Positions 37,171 through 49,100 of a stretch of 64,000 bases of DNA are shown piece after piece. The DNA comes from Tetradesmus obliquus (Eukaryota > Chlorophyta > Chlorophyceae > Sphaeropleales > Scenedesmaceae), in assembly GCA_030272155.1 (NCBI GenBank), contig CP126195.1, positions 2,959,001-3,023,000 on the forward strand, read 5' to 3'. A program made the position numbers and the translations under genes. Under the pieces are notes generated by a model. It had not been told where the DNA came from and ran no database searches. It was given only the letters and a program-made list of their open reading frames with translations. Position 1 is the stretch's first letter. Every line of letters begins with the position of its first letter.

Positions 37171-37766
37171 TCAGCGCCAGACTTTGACCGTGCCGTCGAC
37201 GGAGCAGGTCAGCAGGCAGCTCTCGCTGGGGTGTGCTGCCACGCCACACACGACTGACTCGTGTGCCTGGAAGCTGTGCACCAGATCAGCGTCAACCAGC
37301 TCCCAGTAGCACACACGGCCTGCAGCAGCAGCAGCAGCAGCAGCAGCGGCGGCAGCAGTGCCGGCAGCAGCAGCAGGAGAAGCAGCCACGTTTGTGTGTG
37401 AAGTTTGGTTGTGCCTTGCGGGGTGCAAAAACTTGCAAAGTGCAGGACCGGCATCAAGGAAGCGCTGCACCATACAGGGATTGATGCATGCCAACCACGA
37501 GCACGGCCAGCTGCTGTTTTGCACAACAGAGGCATGCCAGCAGGTGCGGCCGTGCAGCGATTGCAGGTACAACAGCACAGCTGCCCCTCACCATCTTCGC
37601 TGCAGCCCACCACATGCTGATCGTCAGCCAGCAGCGCACAGCCCATGCGGGTGTTGCTGTGTGTGTGGCCCCTGCAAGGCCATGCATGCGAGGCAGGGCA
37701 GGTGCAGGACATGAACAGAGAGTGAAGCGCGTCGCAGACAGAAGGGCGTGTGCAGCAACATTTCAG

Positions 37767-37802
<36 letters not shown>

Positions 37803-40800
37803 CCCCGCTGCTGCAAACAACTTGCCCGCTTCAATCGCGCACCGCAGTGGCTCATAAGCGGAAGCGAAGAGACACTGCTGAAACCAGTCAGTCAGTAGCA
37901 TAGTAAAGCTGGTGTGTTTTGCAGCATCTCACACTGTCCCTCCCGCGTGCATGCAACCTTATTCCCAACCACTCACATCGCAGCCCACCTGTAGCTGGCC
38001 AGCAGCTCAATACAAACGTAGCCACGTCCACACAACACGCACACAACCTTGGGTAGCCACTGCTGCTGCTGCTGCTGCTTCTGCAGCCCACCTGTAGCTG
38101 GCCAGCAGCTCCCCTGCTTGCACATCCAGCAGCCGCAGCCTACTGAGAAGAGCCACTCAAAGGCAACGTCACCAATATCAGCAAGCACTACTGATGCACA
38201 TCCCACACACCGCAGCCCACCTGTAGCTGGCCAGCAGCTCGCCTGCCTGCACATCCAGCAGCCGCTGACAATTGACCAAGCAACATCAGCACAACACGCA
38301 CGAAAGACCCGGCAACTGCTGCTACTGCTGCAGCCCACCTGTAGCTGGCCAGCAGCTCGTCCGCGTGCACATCTGGCACCCCGGCCGACTGAGAAGAGCT
38401 ACTCCAAGGCAGCATCACCAATACAAACAAGCACTGCTGATACATATCCCACACACCGCAGCCCACCTGTAGCTTGCCAGCAGCTCCCCTGCTTGCACAT
38501 CCAGCAGCCACAGCCGACTGGGAAGAAACCTACTCAAAGGCAGCATCACCAGTATAGACAAGCACTACTGATGCACATCCCACACACCGCAGCCCACCTG
38601 TAGCTTGCCAGCAGCTCCCCTGCTTGCACATCCAGCAGCCACAGCCGACTTTGGAAGAAAGCTACTCAAAGGCAGCATCACCCGTATAGACAAGCACTAC
38701 TGATGCACATCCCACACACCGCAGCCCACCTGTAGCTGGCCAGCAGCTCCCCTGCTTACACATCCAGCAGCTGCAGACGATTGAGCAACATCAACACAAC
38801 ACGCACAAACCTTTGGCAGCTATTGTTGCTGCTTGCCCCACCTGTAGCTGGCCAGCAGCTCCCCCACCTGCACATCCAGCAGCCGCAGCCAACTGAGAAG
38901 AGCCAATCAAAGGCAGCATCACCACCAATATAAACAAGCACTACTGATACACATCCCACACACCGCAGTTCACCTGTATCTGGCCAGCAGCTCACTTCAA
39001 ACCTCACCACATCAACACAACACGCACACAACCTTAGGTAGCTGCTGCTGCTGCTTCTCACCTGTAGCTGGCCAGCAGCTCGCCCGCCTGCACATCCAGC
39101 AGCCACAGCCGACTGAGAAGAGCCACTTAAAGGCAGCATCACCATTACAAACAAGCACTATTGATACACATCCCACACACCGCAGCCCACCTGTAGCTGG
39201 CCAGCAGCTCCCCCGCCTGCACATCCAGCAGCCGCAGACGATTGACTCAGCAACATCAACACAACATGTACAAAACCTAAGGTATCCGCTGTTGCTACCT
39301 ACCTGTAGCTGGCCAGCAGCTCGCCCACCTGCACATCCAGCAGCCACACCCGACTGAAAAGAGAGTCACTCAAATCAGCTTAACCAACATAGCAAGCACT
39401 AATGATGCACATCCACACACCGCAGCCCACCTGTAGCTGGCCAGCAGCTCCCCTGCTTGCACATCCAGCAGCCGCTGACAATTGGCCAAGCAACGTCAAC
39501 ACAACACGCACAAAACCTCCGGCAACTGCTACTACTGCTGCTGCCCACCTGTAGCTTGCCAGCAGCTCGTCCGCCTGTACATCCAGCAGCCACAGCCGAC
39601 TGACAAGAGCCACTCAAAGGCAGCATCACCAATATAAACAAGCACTAATGATACACATCCACACACCGCAGCGCACCTGTAGCTGGCCAGCAGCTCCCCT
39701 GCTTGCACATCCAGCAGCCGCAGACAATTGACCAAGCAACATCAACACAACACGCACAAAACCTCCGGCAACTGCTACTCCTGCTGCTGCCCACCTGTAG
39801 CTTGCCAGCAGCTCCCCTGCTTGCACATCCAGCAGCCACAGCCGACTGAGAAGAGCCACTCAAAGGCAGCATCATCATTACAAACAAGCACTATTGATAC
39901 ACATCCCACGCACCGCAGCCCACCTGTAGCTGGCCAGCAGCTCCCCCGCCTGCACATCCAGCAGCCGTAGGCATGAGTCCAGGCACGCCGCCAGCACGCA
40001 CAGGCCGTCATGCGTCAGCGCCAGCTCAGCAATTGGGTGGTGCAGCTCATCGCTGTAGGCGCGGCCCATGCGCACGTCGAAGCGGCGCAGCGAGCCGTCA
40101 ACGCTGCCGGCTAGGATGGCGGGGCCGACAGATAACACGCTGGTGACATCGTCCTGAGGTTTGAAACAAAAGCAAAGAGGGCAGCAAGAAGACGCAGCAG
40201 GGAGTGGTGAGGCCACGTGCTCTGTGTCAATGTTATGGGTGGAAGCAGTCCTGCAGAAATTGCACTTGCAGGAAGATGTGTCAGCGCCAGCTCAGAGATC
40301 GGGTGGTGCAGCTCGTCGCTGTAGGCGCTGGCCATGCGCACGTCAAAGCGGCGCAGCGAGCCGTCAACACTGCCGGCCAGGATGGCGGGCCCGACAGCTA
40401 ACACGCTGGTGACATCATCCTGGATGGTTGGGGATATGAAGATGGAAGGCAGCAAGAAGAGGCAGCAGAGGCGTGATGAGGCCGCGTGCTCTGTAACACT
40501 GTTGTGCGTGGACGCGCTCCTGTGTAAGTAGCAAATGCGTGAAGATGCAAGTGCAAGCTGCGCTGCAGGTGCTAACGCCAGCAACCATGCTGACACGGTG
40601 ATCGAGGCATTGTTCCACTGCGGAGCACCGGGACAAATAAGCCAGTCACAAAGCGTGTATGTTGTTTGCTGCCTGAGCCACTTCCAAGTGCCTGCACGGG
40701 GTCAAGCAAATCTGCTGCTTCAGTCTGCTGCTACAACTCGAACCACCACTCCATTGCATGCCATGCTCACAAAGTCCAGCCACCCCCGTATTGAACCTTT

Positions 40801-40971
40801 GCAGCCACATCTACCACAGATTCTAGACACCCCTGCTGCTGCAGCGCACCTTGAACTGCCTCATGGTCTGTATGGGGTCGATGGACCTGCTCCTGCAGTC
40901 CCACACCTTGACGCACTGGTCATGGCCCCCGCTGACCAGCACCTCGTCAGAGGCAGCATGCACCACCTGGA

Positions 40972-41015
<44 letters not shown>

Positions 41016-41940
41016 GTAACGCCACCGCCAGGCACTTCAACAGCAGCTGAGGCAGCAGTACTTACAAGGCACAGAGAGGAACACGGCAGCCAAACCCACC
41101 CCACACATGCAGAAGTATAAGGCCCACAGCCATGCCACTCTGCTGCGCGCCATGCGCTGCTGCTGCACCCCAGCTTGCGAGCACTGCCCTCTCCTATACA
41201 CTGTGCGAGCCGCACCTCTCCTGCTGCTGCTGCTCTTGCAGTCGGTTTTTGCCGGCAATACACTACAACTGTCAGCTTTCTCTCTCACCGTGTTGATCCT
41301 TGCGTCATGGCCCCTGAACTTCCGGATAACATTGCCAGAAGCGACATCCCAAAGGAACAGCTGCCGGTCGCCTCCTGCTGATGCCATCTGGCTGTTGTCG
41401 GTGCTGACTGACACGTCCCTGACCTCATAGCCGTGGCCTTTGTAGACCTTTATGTCAAAGCCCTTGTGAGGGTTCCATAGGCGCAGCGTGCGGTCCTGCA
41501 ATATTTGGATTTGAACGTATGTGTGGGTGATCGCAGGGGGTATGTGTGAGCAGCACATAGCGCATGGTGTGGCTGATATGTGTGAGATGTCAGCCACACG
41601 AAAGGTGCGAGGTGCGAAGTAGAGGCGACATAGGGTTTGCAACTGGGTAGGTGCTCAGCGTGCAAACAAGTGCAGGACGTGAGCAACGTGCTGCTTCTTA
41701 GGAGTGCTGTTGCTGCAACCGCTTGCACAGCACTGACTGAAGCCGACACTGCCGCTGCTGTTGACATGCTAAAATTCCTGGCTGCCTGTTAAATGAGTAC
41801 AAAGGGGAGTCCTGCAAGCTGCTGCAGCCACCAACCTTCCCACAGGAGATGCAGTAGGTGCCCTTGGGGTTGAACCTGACGTTCAGCACTGGCCCTTCAT
41901 GGCCTGTGAGGTTGAAGACAAGATTGCTAGGAAGCGACAT
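37171..41940 (-). CDS. WDR83: WD40-repeat protein WDR83/MORG1
   Basis: Exons 41940-41836, 41495-41289, 40966-40850, 40153-39924, 37671-37592 and 37319-37171 give 295 residues, close to the family's about 315. WD repeats are visible in order: NLTGHEGPVLNVRFN, DRTLRLWNPHKG, YKGHGYEVRDVSVS, RQLFLWDVASGNVIRKFRGH, HDQCVKVWDCRS, DDVTSVLSVGPAILAGSVDG with RRFDVRMG, CLRLLDVQAGELLASYRGH, VVGCSEDG with VCYWELVD, and DGTVKVWR. The start MSLPSNLVFNLTGHEG fits the family; a longer N-terminus (ATGs further upstream in the same frame) is possible but would run into the divergent promoter. WDR83 is known as a MAPK scaffold and a spliceosome-associated WD40 protein; the role in algae is not established. Intron 4 (39923-37672) is dominated by an array of exon-end copies. 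The gene is head-to-head with WDR92. Confidence 0.92.
37980..39923 (-). repeat. Intronic array of about 16 copies of the WDR83 exon 4 end
   Basis: Sixteen copies of LLDVQAGELLASYR with the adjoining donor (CTACAG|GTGGGCTG) start, on the plus strand, near 37986, 38090, 38217, 38333, 38463, 38595, 38727, 38838, 38970, 39058, 39187, 39299, 39428, 39547, 39673 and 39790. The true exon end is at 39918-39924. Spacing mostly alternates between about 111-119 and about 126-132 bp, giving a two-type unit of about 245 bp. In type A copies a CTTCTCAG precedes TCGGCTGTGGCTGCTGGATG; the cassette between that AG and the donor is 51 nt and in frame. Type B copies (CAATTGTCAG or CAATCGTCTG lead-in) are not obviously in frame. 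Copies near 37986 and 38970 are truncated. Confidence 0.93.
40270..40424 (-). repeat. Partial upstream copy of WDR83 exon 4
   Basis: An acceptor and DDVTSVLAVGPAILAGSVDG through HHPISELALTH repeat the 5' two thirds of the true exon at 40153, about 270 bp upstream. The copy stops before the DGLCVLAACLD segment. It is nearly identical, so this duplication is recent. Confidence 0.92.
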
Positions 41941-42337
41941 GTGAGGCGGAGGTGCTGGGCCCTGCATGATGATGCCTACGCTGCTGTTGAGAAAAAGTGC
42001 TGGATGAGGGGCAGCAGCAGCAGCAGCAGCAACAGTGTCAGCAGCAGCAGTCGCCAAAGCAGGCGATAACTCCATGCAACATATACGCAGTGAACGTATG
42101 TAAGGCGAATAGTGCTGACATCGGGGCAAACGAGGAAGGCGTTGAGGCCTGCCAAGGGTTTCGCGAAGGTGACCTGTCACAACAACGAGTTCAAGCCCTT
42201 TGCTGTGTGTACTAGGTTCAAGCGCCACCAAATACTCGATATCATGTGAATTTTGTGGTTGATGATCGCAAACAACACTGGGGTCGTGTTCTATCACTTG
42301 GTCAGCCATCAGTAGACGTCTTGACCAAGCGGCAAAC
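41941..42337. promoter_or_regulatory. Divergent promoter region between WDR83 and WDR92
   Basis: About 400 bases separate the two start codons. A CAG-rich stretch lies at 42009-42055, next to the WDR83 side. No TATA-like element was clear. Confidence 0.5.
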
Positions 42338-45300
42338 ATGCTGGACGCCACCTGCACGCCGCAAATCTTAGAGCACCTGCAGAAAAGCCTTACACATACA
42401 GTTTACGACACCAAGTGAGCAACTGCTGGACACGAAGGTTGCACTTCAGGCAGCAGCGTCATCCTGCTAACGTTCCCGTGTGTTTGTGCTCCTGCAGATG
42501 GATCCCAGGCACAGCAAACTTCGTAGCAGTTGGGCAGCATGCACGAGGCACCGGATGCTTGCAGGTGAGCATTGGTACTCGGCAGGAGTGCTGAAACTCT
42601 CCCAGCACCTCGTGCCAGGCTGGCACAGCGCACACCTGAACAGCAACATGCATGCCGGGGTTTGTTGCATGGAGCAACTTGCTGCTTTACCACTGTGGTC
42701 CAGAACTACATGTAATCCTGTATGGTGCAAGCAGCCTGTGTCTTTGGCTGCAGTACATGGGTGCTGTTGCTTGCAGGACAGCAGCTATGCTTATCACATG
42801 ACCTTGTCAGTTGTGCTCACTTACAAGCAATCGCTCATCACCTTGTAGCTCATGCACACCGCTTAACGCCATAGCCACTGCTGCATGCTTGCAGGTCTAC
42901 CAGCTAGAGGGCACAGATGCAGTAGTAGCACGCAGCATAGAGGGCCAAGCTGGCTTCAAGTGCAGCCACTTTGGAGCAGGCAGAGTGTCAGAACCGCGCC
43001 TTGCAGTGGGCACCTTTGATGGCAAGCTGCAGCTGTGGGATCTAGAGCAGCCAAAAGAGCCGCTGCTGGATGTGCAGGCGCATGCATCCATAGTCAACGC
43101 AATAGACGCTTTCGGCGGCCAGGTGGGCAGGCGATCAGTCAGCAGCACGCAACAATGATAAGGCATCCTGCAAGTGCCGCTGCTGTCTAAATGTCACAGA
43201 AGCAACCGCCTCTGATGTGGCTCAGCACTCTGTTTGGCATTGATGCTGTAGCTATGGCAAGGGGGGCAAGCACAGCAAGGCTGATACAGCCAATTCGGAA
43301 GAGTCCTTGTACTGTGCACCTGCACAGGTTGGAGCTGTGCATGTTTTAGATGGTGAAGTGGCATAGTTACTGCAGGAACTTCAACCAATAGTGGCCACTT
43401 TACTCTTATCCTGCAGTCATACGGCTACGGACCGCCGGAGCTGGTGACATGCGGCAGGGACGGCTGCGTGCGCGTGTGGGATGTACGGCAGCACGATGCG
43501 CCAGTAGCAGCCTTTGAGCCAGCAAACAGCAACAACGTGCGGTGAGTGGGGCTTGGGATGATGCCAAGCAACCGGCAAGCAACAGCAGCAGCAGCAGCAG
43601 TAGGGCGCGGCACACTGTTGCTGGGCTTGAGCAATGAGCTCAGGACGTGTGGTGTTGTGCAGGCTGGTTGCGTCTTTGCTGGCTGTGGAGTAGCGCAGCT
43701 GCGCAAGCTGGTGCACGCCGCCGCTGCTACTGCATCTGCTTCTGGCACTGCAGCAGCAGTGCAGCTTTAACCTTTACGGAGCTTTGCACACTGCATGCTC
43801 AAGCTGAGAGCTGCCTGGGGTGCTGCTGCATGCAGGGACTGCTGGTGTGTAGCGATAGGCAACTCCTATGACGACCAGGAGCGCTGCGTGCTGGCAGGAT
43901 ATGACAACGGCGACGTCAAGATGTTTGACCTGCGCATGAACAAGGTGTGCTGCGCATGCGCATGCGCGCGTGGACATTGCAATGATGGCTGATGAAGCAT
44001 GCTTGCCAGGGCTCGCAAGCAGGCATGCAGCAGCAGCTGAGTGCAGCGACACCTGAACTAGCAGATGGCAGAGTTCTATCGAGGCCGCCTTGCAGCGACG
44101 GCAGCAGTGCTGCTGCTGCGGCGACAGCCCCAATTGCTTGTCACCGCCACACTCCAGTGCGCCGAATCCTGCAGGCAGCTGCTCAGCAGTGCTGTGCCAG
44201 CTGCACCCCGAATTTGGCTTTCACTAAGGTCTGCTGTTGTCCCTCCCTGCTCTGTCCTGCAGCTGCGGTGGGAGATGAACGTCAAGAATGGCGTGTGCGG
44301 GGTGCAGTTTGACCGCCGCGACATCCCCATGAACAAGTTTGTGGTCACATGCCTGGAGTCTCAGTTCCACGTGTTTGATGCACGCACGCAGCACCCGCAG
44401 AAGGTGTGCGGCGCACCGAGACAGCAGCATCAGCAGTCAGCAAGCAGGCAGCTGTGGCTGACTTGCAGCAGTAACCATGGCAGCAGCAGCGCAGCATGGA
44501 TGTTGCTTGTGGCAGCAACAGCATCCCGGTGTATGAAGTGATGCTGTACCTGCTACAAATGGTTCCTCCCTGCCTTGTGTGTCATATAACAACTGTTGTT
44601 GTTATGTGCTTGCTTGATGTTGCTGTGCAGGGCTTTGCTAGTGTGAGCCAGTCCATCAGCACAGGCTCTACGCTGTGGGGTGCACACCACATGCCGCAGA
44701 ACAGGGATGCAGTGATGCTGGCTGCCGGCGATGGCTCGCTGTCGCTGTGGAAGTACCAGTACCCAGACCAGCGCAAGGTCAAGGTGGGTGCTGGCTGAGC
44801 ACAGCATACCATATATGTTATATAACACGTGTTAGTAGAGCTGCCGGCCCGCAGGCACTGGCTCCACAGCTCCAAACGTGAAACACAGTGCTGTGCAGTG
44901 GGCAGTTGTGCGTGCTGTGACTGTGCGAGCCTTGCATGATGAGCTGCATCGTGCTGGCGTCTGGCACTGCTGGCAATGCAGCAAGTAGCTGAGCCGCCAC
45001 AGCAGCTGCACGCTGCTGTTGTCCTGCGCTTGGTCAACATGACTTTGACCCTAACTGCCTGCAGGACCATACTGGCAAGGAGGTGGTAAGCCACACTGCT
45101 CACAACTGGTCAATTGCTGAGCCGCCTTATACGTTGCAATCCAAAAAAACATGTAGTCTAAAATATGTAGTTGCTGTGCTGCTCATTCTCGTGCTTGTAG
45201 GACCAGGATGGCAAGGAGCTGGGCGTGGCGGGCAGCGTGCAGCAGCTTGCGCAGCGCAGCCTCTCCTCGCAGCCGGTCAACAGCTTTGACTGGAGCCCCG

Positions 45301-45380
45301 ACAAGCAGGGGCTGTTTGTGTGCAGCGCGCTGGACCAGTGCCTGCGTGTGGGCTTCGTCACAAAGCTGCACAAGCTGTGA
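42338..45380 (+). CDS. WDR92: WD40-repeat protein WDR92 (Monad; dynein-arm preassembly factor)
   Basis: Exons 42338-42414, 42498-42564, 42895-43122, 43417-43541, 43836-43944, 44263-44403, 44631-44783 and 45201-45380 give 359 residues, against 357 in human as I recall. Matching blocks include [142 protein letters not shown] and the ending [14 protein letters not shown] with VTKLHKL. WDR92 works with the R2TP/prefoldin-like chaperones in assembling axonemal dynein arms in the cytoplasm. Its presence therefore suggests that the alga, or its gametes, builds motile flagella. Two TGTAA signals lie at 45475-45486. Confidence 0.94.
45062..45094 (+). repeat. Short upstream copy of the WDR92 last-exon start
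   Basis: GCAG followed by GACCATACTGGCAAGGAGGT and GGTAAG repeats the first about 20 bases of the terminal exon (DQDGKEL) at 45201. It has its own donor-like GTAAGC. Confidence 0.8.
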
Positions 45381-46174
45381 CAGGGGTGTGGGCCTGTCCA
45401 TGTTTTTTTTTATGTTTTTTACGCACGGAAGAGCATATCTCAAGCAGGCTTGCCTGTTTCTGATGCGCAGGACTTGTAACTTGTAACAGGGGTGTGGCTG
45501 TAGGCGTTTGAATGTAGGCTTGGCTGTGGCTGCTGTGCTGGGCGGCAGTGTTTGTTTGCCAGGGCTGCCAGCGCTGCAGCACGACCAGGTTGTAACAGGG
45601 TTGTTGACGATATGCAACACAACTCAATGTCCAGATGTATGTCTCAATGTCCAGTTTAATCCGCAAGGTGTGTACTTGCCTGTCAGTGCATGTGTGCCCT
45701 AGGGGCCTGTTAGTGTGCCTGTGCTTCCAGCAACGACAAAGCTTGCAGCGTCAGGATGGCTGGCATAAGCGGGCTGTGGCAGCACACACGTAACTCAACA
45801 TGGATGTAGCTTGAACGCTGCGGCCTGTCACAACAGCAAGGCAGATGCTGGGTGCCCTGGCAGTATTAGTGTCAGGCCTGCAAGCTGTCATCACATGCAC
45901 TCAGTGACTGATGACGAGTTGCGTAGGGCTTTGTGCCAGGGCTGTCATGAGCTTTTAACACAAACGGATGTCACGATCGCCCTGTTTTCTTAGCATTTTG
46001 AAACAATTGCTCGTCGCTGCCTACTAGGCTGTCGGTCGTCGTACGTCTCTCAAGGCAACTGTAGTGCACCTGATATCTCCAGCATCACTACTCATGGAGG
46101 CCTGATCTTTGGCGGTAGCGCGCAACACGTTCGATAGATATAGGAGATGACGGCAGCAGCAGGCGGCATATGCC
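45381..46174 (+). terminator. WDR92 3' UTR with TGTAA signals and spacer
   Basis: TGTAA occurs at 45475-45479 and 45482-45486, and TTGTAACAGG recurs near 45591. The phrase CAGGGGTGTGG after the stop is repeated around these signals, so the 3' end has also been locally duplicated. No exon is visible up to the next signal-peptide exon. Confidence 0.5.
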
Positions 46175-49100
46175 ATGCAGCGCATACCTCGAGTGCTGCT
46201 TCTGCATCTGCTGCTGCTGCTGCTGGCTGGTCTTCTGTGGAGGCCGGCTGTTGCAGCCAGCGCCCCTGCTGGGTCCAAACTTGGGCCTGTTAATTTACCT
46301 GCTGTGATCAGCACTGCAGCAGCAGCAGCAGCAGCAGCAGCTGCCTCAGCAGTTTTTTTCTGCTCCAGGGGTGCAGGCAGCAGCTGGGCCTGATGCGTAT
46401 GCTGCAGCAGAGCAGGCTGCTGACATGTCCCTGGCATCCAGGTGGGCCTACAAGTGCTGCTTGGATGCATTTTTAAATGACAGCAGCGATTTATAATTTA
46501 AATGACAGCAGCGAGTAGTAGTGCTGCTATAACACAGTGTGCTGTGTTGATCATTGACAGCAGAGCATGACACATTGTCGAACGCTGCCACATTGGAGTA
46601 CCTTATAATGCAGCACTGCTTACATGTACTCCAGCACCAACATGCAGCATACCTCCCACCTGACATGCCTCGCATCATGCTGGCGCTTGCTGCTGTGCGT
46701 GCTGTGTAGGCTGCGCAAGCTGCAGCAGACCTCGACTGGCTTTCCATACATACCCACAACCTGGGAGCCAATACGTACTTCATACCCTTTGACTCTTGGC
46801 TACGCTAGTGGCGGCGGCAGCAGCGTGTGCTTTGCCTTGACCCTTCAAGCAGGCACCACCTTAAGTGGCCTGTGCGTATCACAGCAAGGCTGGGGATTGT
46901 ACAGCGCTACTATAATTGGCATGGGGCTGCAAGTGGGTGAGTGTGCTGCTGCGGCGCGCCGCATGCAGTCGCGCAGCGTGCGCGACGAACTACCGTGCAT
47001 GTGCGTGTATGTGCACTGGCCCAACTTGGGGATGCATGTGGATGCAAGGTGTGCCGTCAATCCAGCTGTATTGTGCAGACAGCAGCACAGTGGCAGCACA
47101 AGCTCCCGACAATGCTGCCTTATGCGCGATGCTCACTTCTGAAGGTTGTTGAATGGATGAGACGGCACGCTGTGTAACACAAGTATCCAGCATGCGGCCA
47201 CGCGCCCGCACAATTATCATCATGCATCTTCCTGCGTCACTGGTGCACTGTCCCTGTGCTCTGCAAGCGTTCTATCACTGCGCTGCACAACAATGTTGTC
47301 AGTACGCCAAGACAACACTCATTCACAGATACTTCTGCACGTCTTTTTGGCCTTGCTGGTGGTCTGCCACTATGTAGGCCTGGGATGCGCAGGCAGCGTT
47401 GTGTCAGCAACCCTCAACGGGTCGTCAGTGACGCCAAACGTGACAATCAACACCACCAGAGCCACGGGGGTGCTCAACGTCAGCAGGAGCGTTGCTTCGA
47501 CAGCAGCAAACAACGTGCAGTTGTGTTTCGCGCTGGGAGGAGCCTGCCCCAACATCAACTCACTGTGCACAAATAGCGCCGGCGCTACTCCCCTGTGCGG
47601 CACCTTCGTCGCTGTCAATTGCAGGAGCACAAAAGTGCGGCTGTGTGTCTGATGGCTGGGCACTTGTGCTGCATGCATCATGTCATGTGGATCAGGGACA
47701 GCTCCACAGAAGGAAAGTGACAGAGCTATGCACCTGCTTCTGGCTGCCGGCTGCCTTGTATTGCGAGTTTTGTTGCCTGTCTGCCTTGAACTCTGCGTCA
47801 TTCAGTGTGTGATGTGTCACACATCACCGAGTCGTGCGTACCAGCATGCGAGTTGGTGCACTGCAGCAAAGTATGGTAAGTCAGCACCTGCAGTGTGTGC
47901 TGGCAATCAAGGACATATGCCTGCTGCCGGTCTTATTAATGCTGCTGGCTGGTTTTCTGTGGCTTGCAGAGCAACTGTGGTGACACGTGCGATCCTGTGA
48001 CGGAGTCAAGGTACCAGTATGTATGGGCAACATTCAACGTGAACATCCCATATGCGCCGCCTCCGCCGAGCCCACCGTGAGTGTTAGTGAGAACGCCCGC
48101 ATGCATTTGCAGCACACAGGGGTTGTTGGTTTCTTTTGTGCTGAGCGCCCTTGCTCGACTTGTGCCAAGTCACATTGCATGGGGCATGGAAGACAAACTG
48201 CTGGGCTTGTGCAAAGCCACCAGTATGCTGCAGATCGACAGCGCTGCCAGCATATGCTGCAGCAGGGATACGTTCACATGGTCCGAGCATGTATCTTTTG
48301 AATAGAGCTCAGCAGCTGCACGCGTCTTTTGTGACCTGCTTGCAGGCCTCCCCCACCGCCACCTCCGAGCCCGCCACCCCCCAGCCCACCGTGAGTGCAA
48401 GTAGACAGCACTGCGTCACTCCATGGCTCGCTTGGCTGGGCCAGCTGTTCATTTGTACTATGTAGCTGATGCAACGCTGCCGATGGTAATGTGTCAGGGG
48501 TAGAAAAACAGCAGTGAAGAGAGTGCTGTGACAGCAGTGGCGTTTGCGACAAATGATGCGAGTGATATCAGCAAGTCAATCACAGCCCATATGCATGAAC
48601 GTGCACCTATAGCTATCTTGGGCGTGCCACCAACTGCGGCTTGCAATGCTATCAATTTGTTTGAATTTAACCCAATCTGTGCATGCTGCCTGCAGGCCGC
48701 CATCCCCGCCACCTCCACCAAGGCCTCCGTGAGTGACAAACAGCCAGCCACACATCAAGCACTTGCTGCAGCTGCACAGCGCCATCTGTTACACTCATTG
48801 GCTTGTAGCTACACACTAAGTGCACACAGCAGTGCGTCAGCTGCCGCTGATACAGCACATCGCTGCCCCAATCGAGCCAATGTTGCTTGCTGTGTTGCCT
48901 GCAGGCCTCCTTATCCGCCTCCGCCTAGCCCACCACCACCCAGCCCACCACCGCCCAGCCCACCACCACCGCCCAGCCCACCACCGCCCAGCCCGCCCCC
49001 ACCCAGCCCGCCACCACCCAGCCCGCCACCGCCTAGCCCACCACCGCCCAGCCCGCCGCCTCCTAGCCCGCCACCGCCTAGCCCACCACCCCCACCCGAC

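Noticed and set aside
37980..39923. CRISPR-like regular array
   Set aside because: Repeats of about 115-130 bp are diverged copies of a neighbouring exon, spacers are themselves repeated, and the context is a eukaryotic intron.
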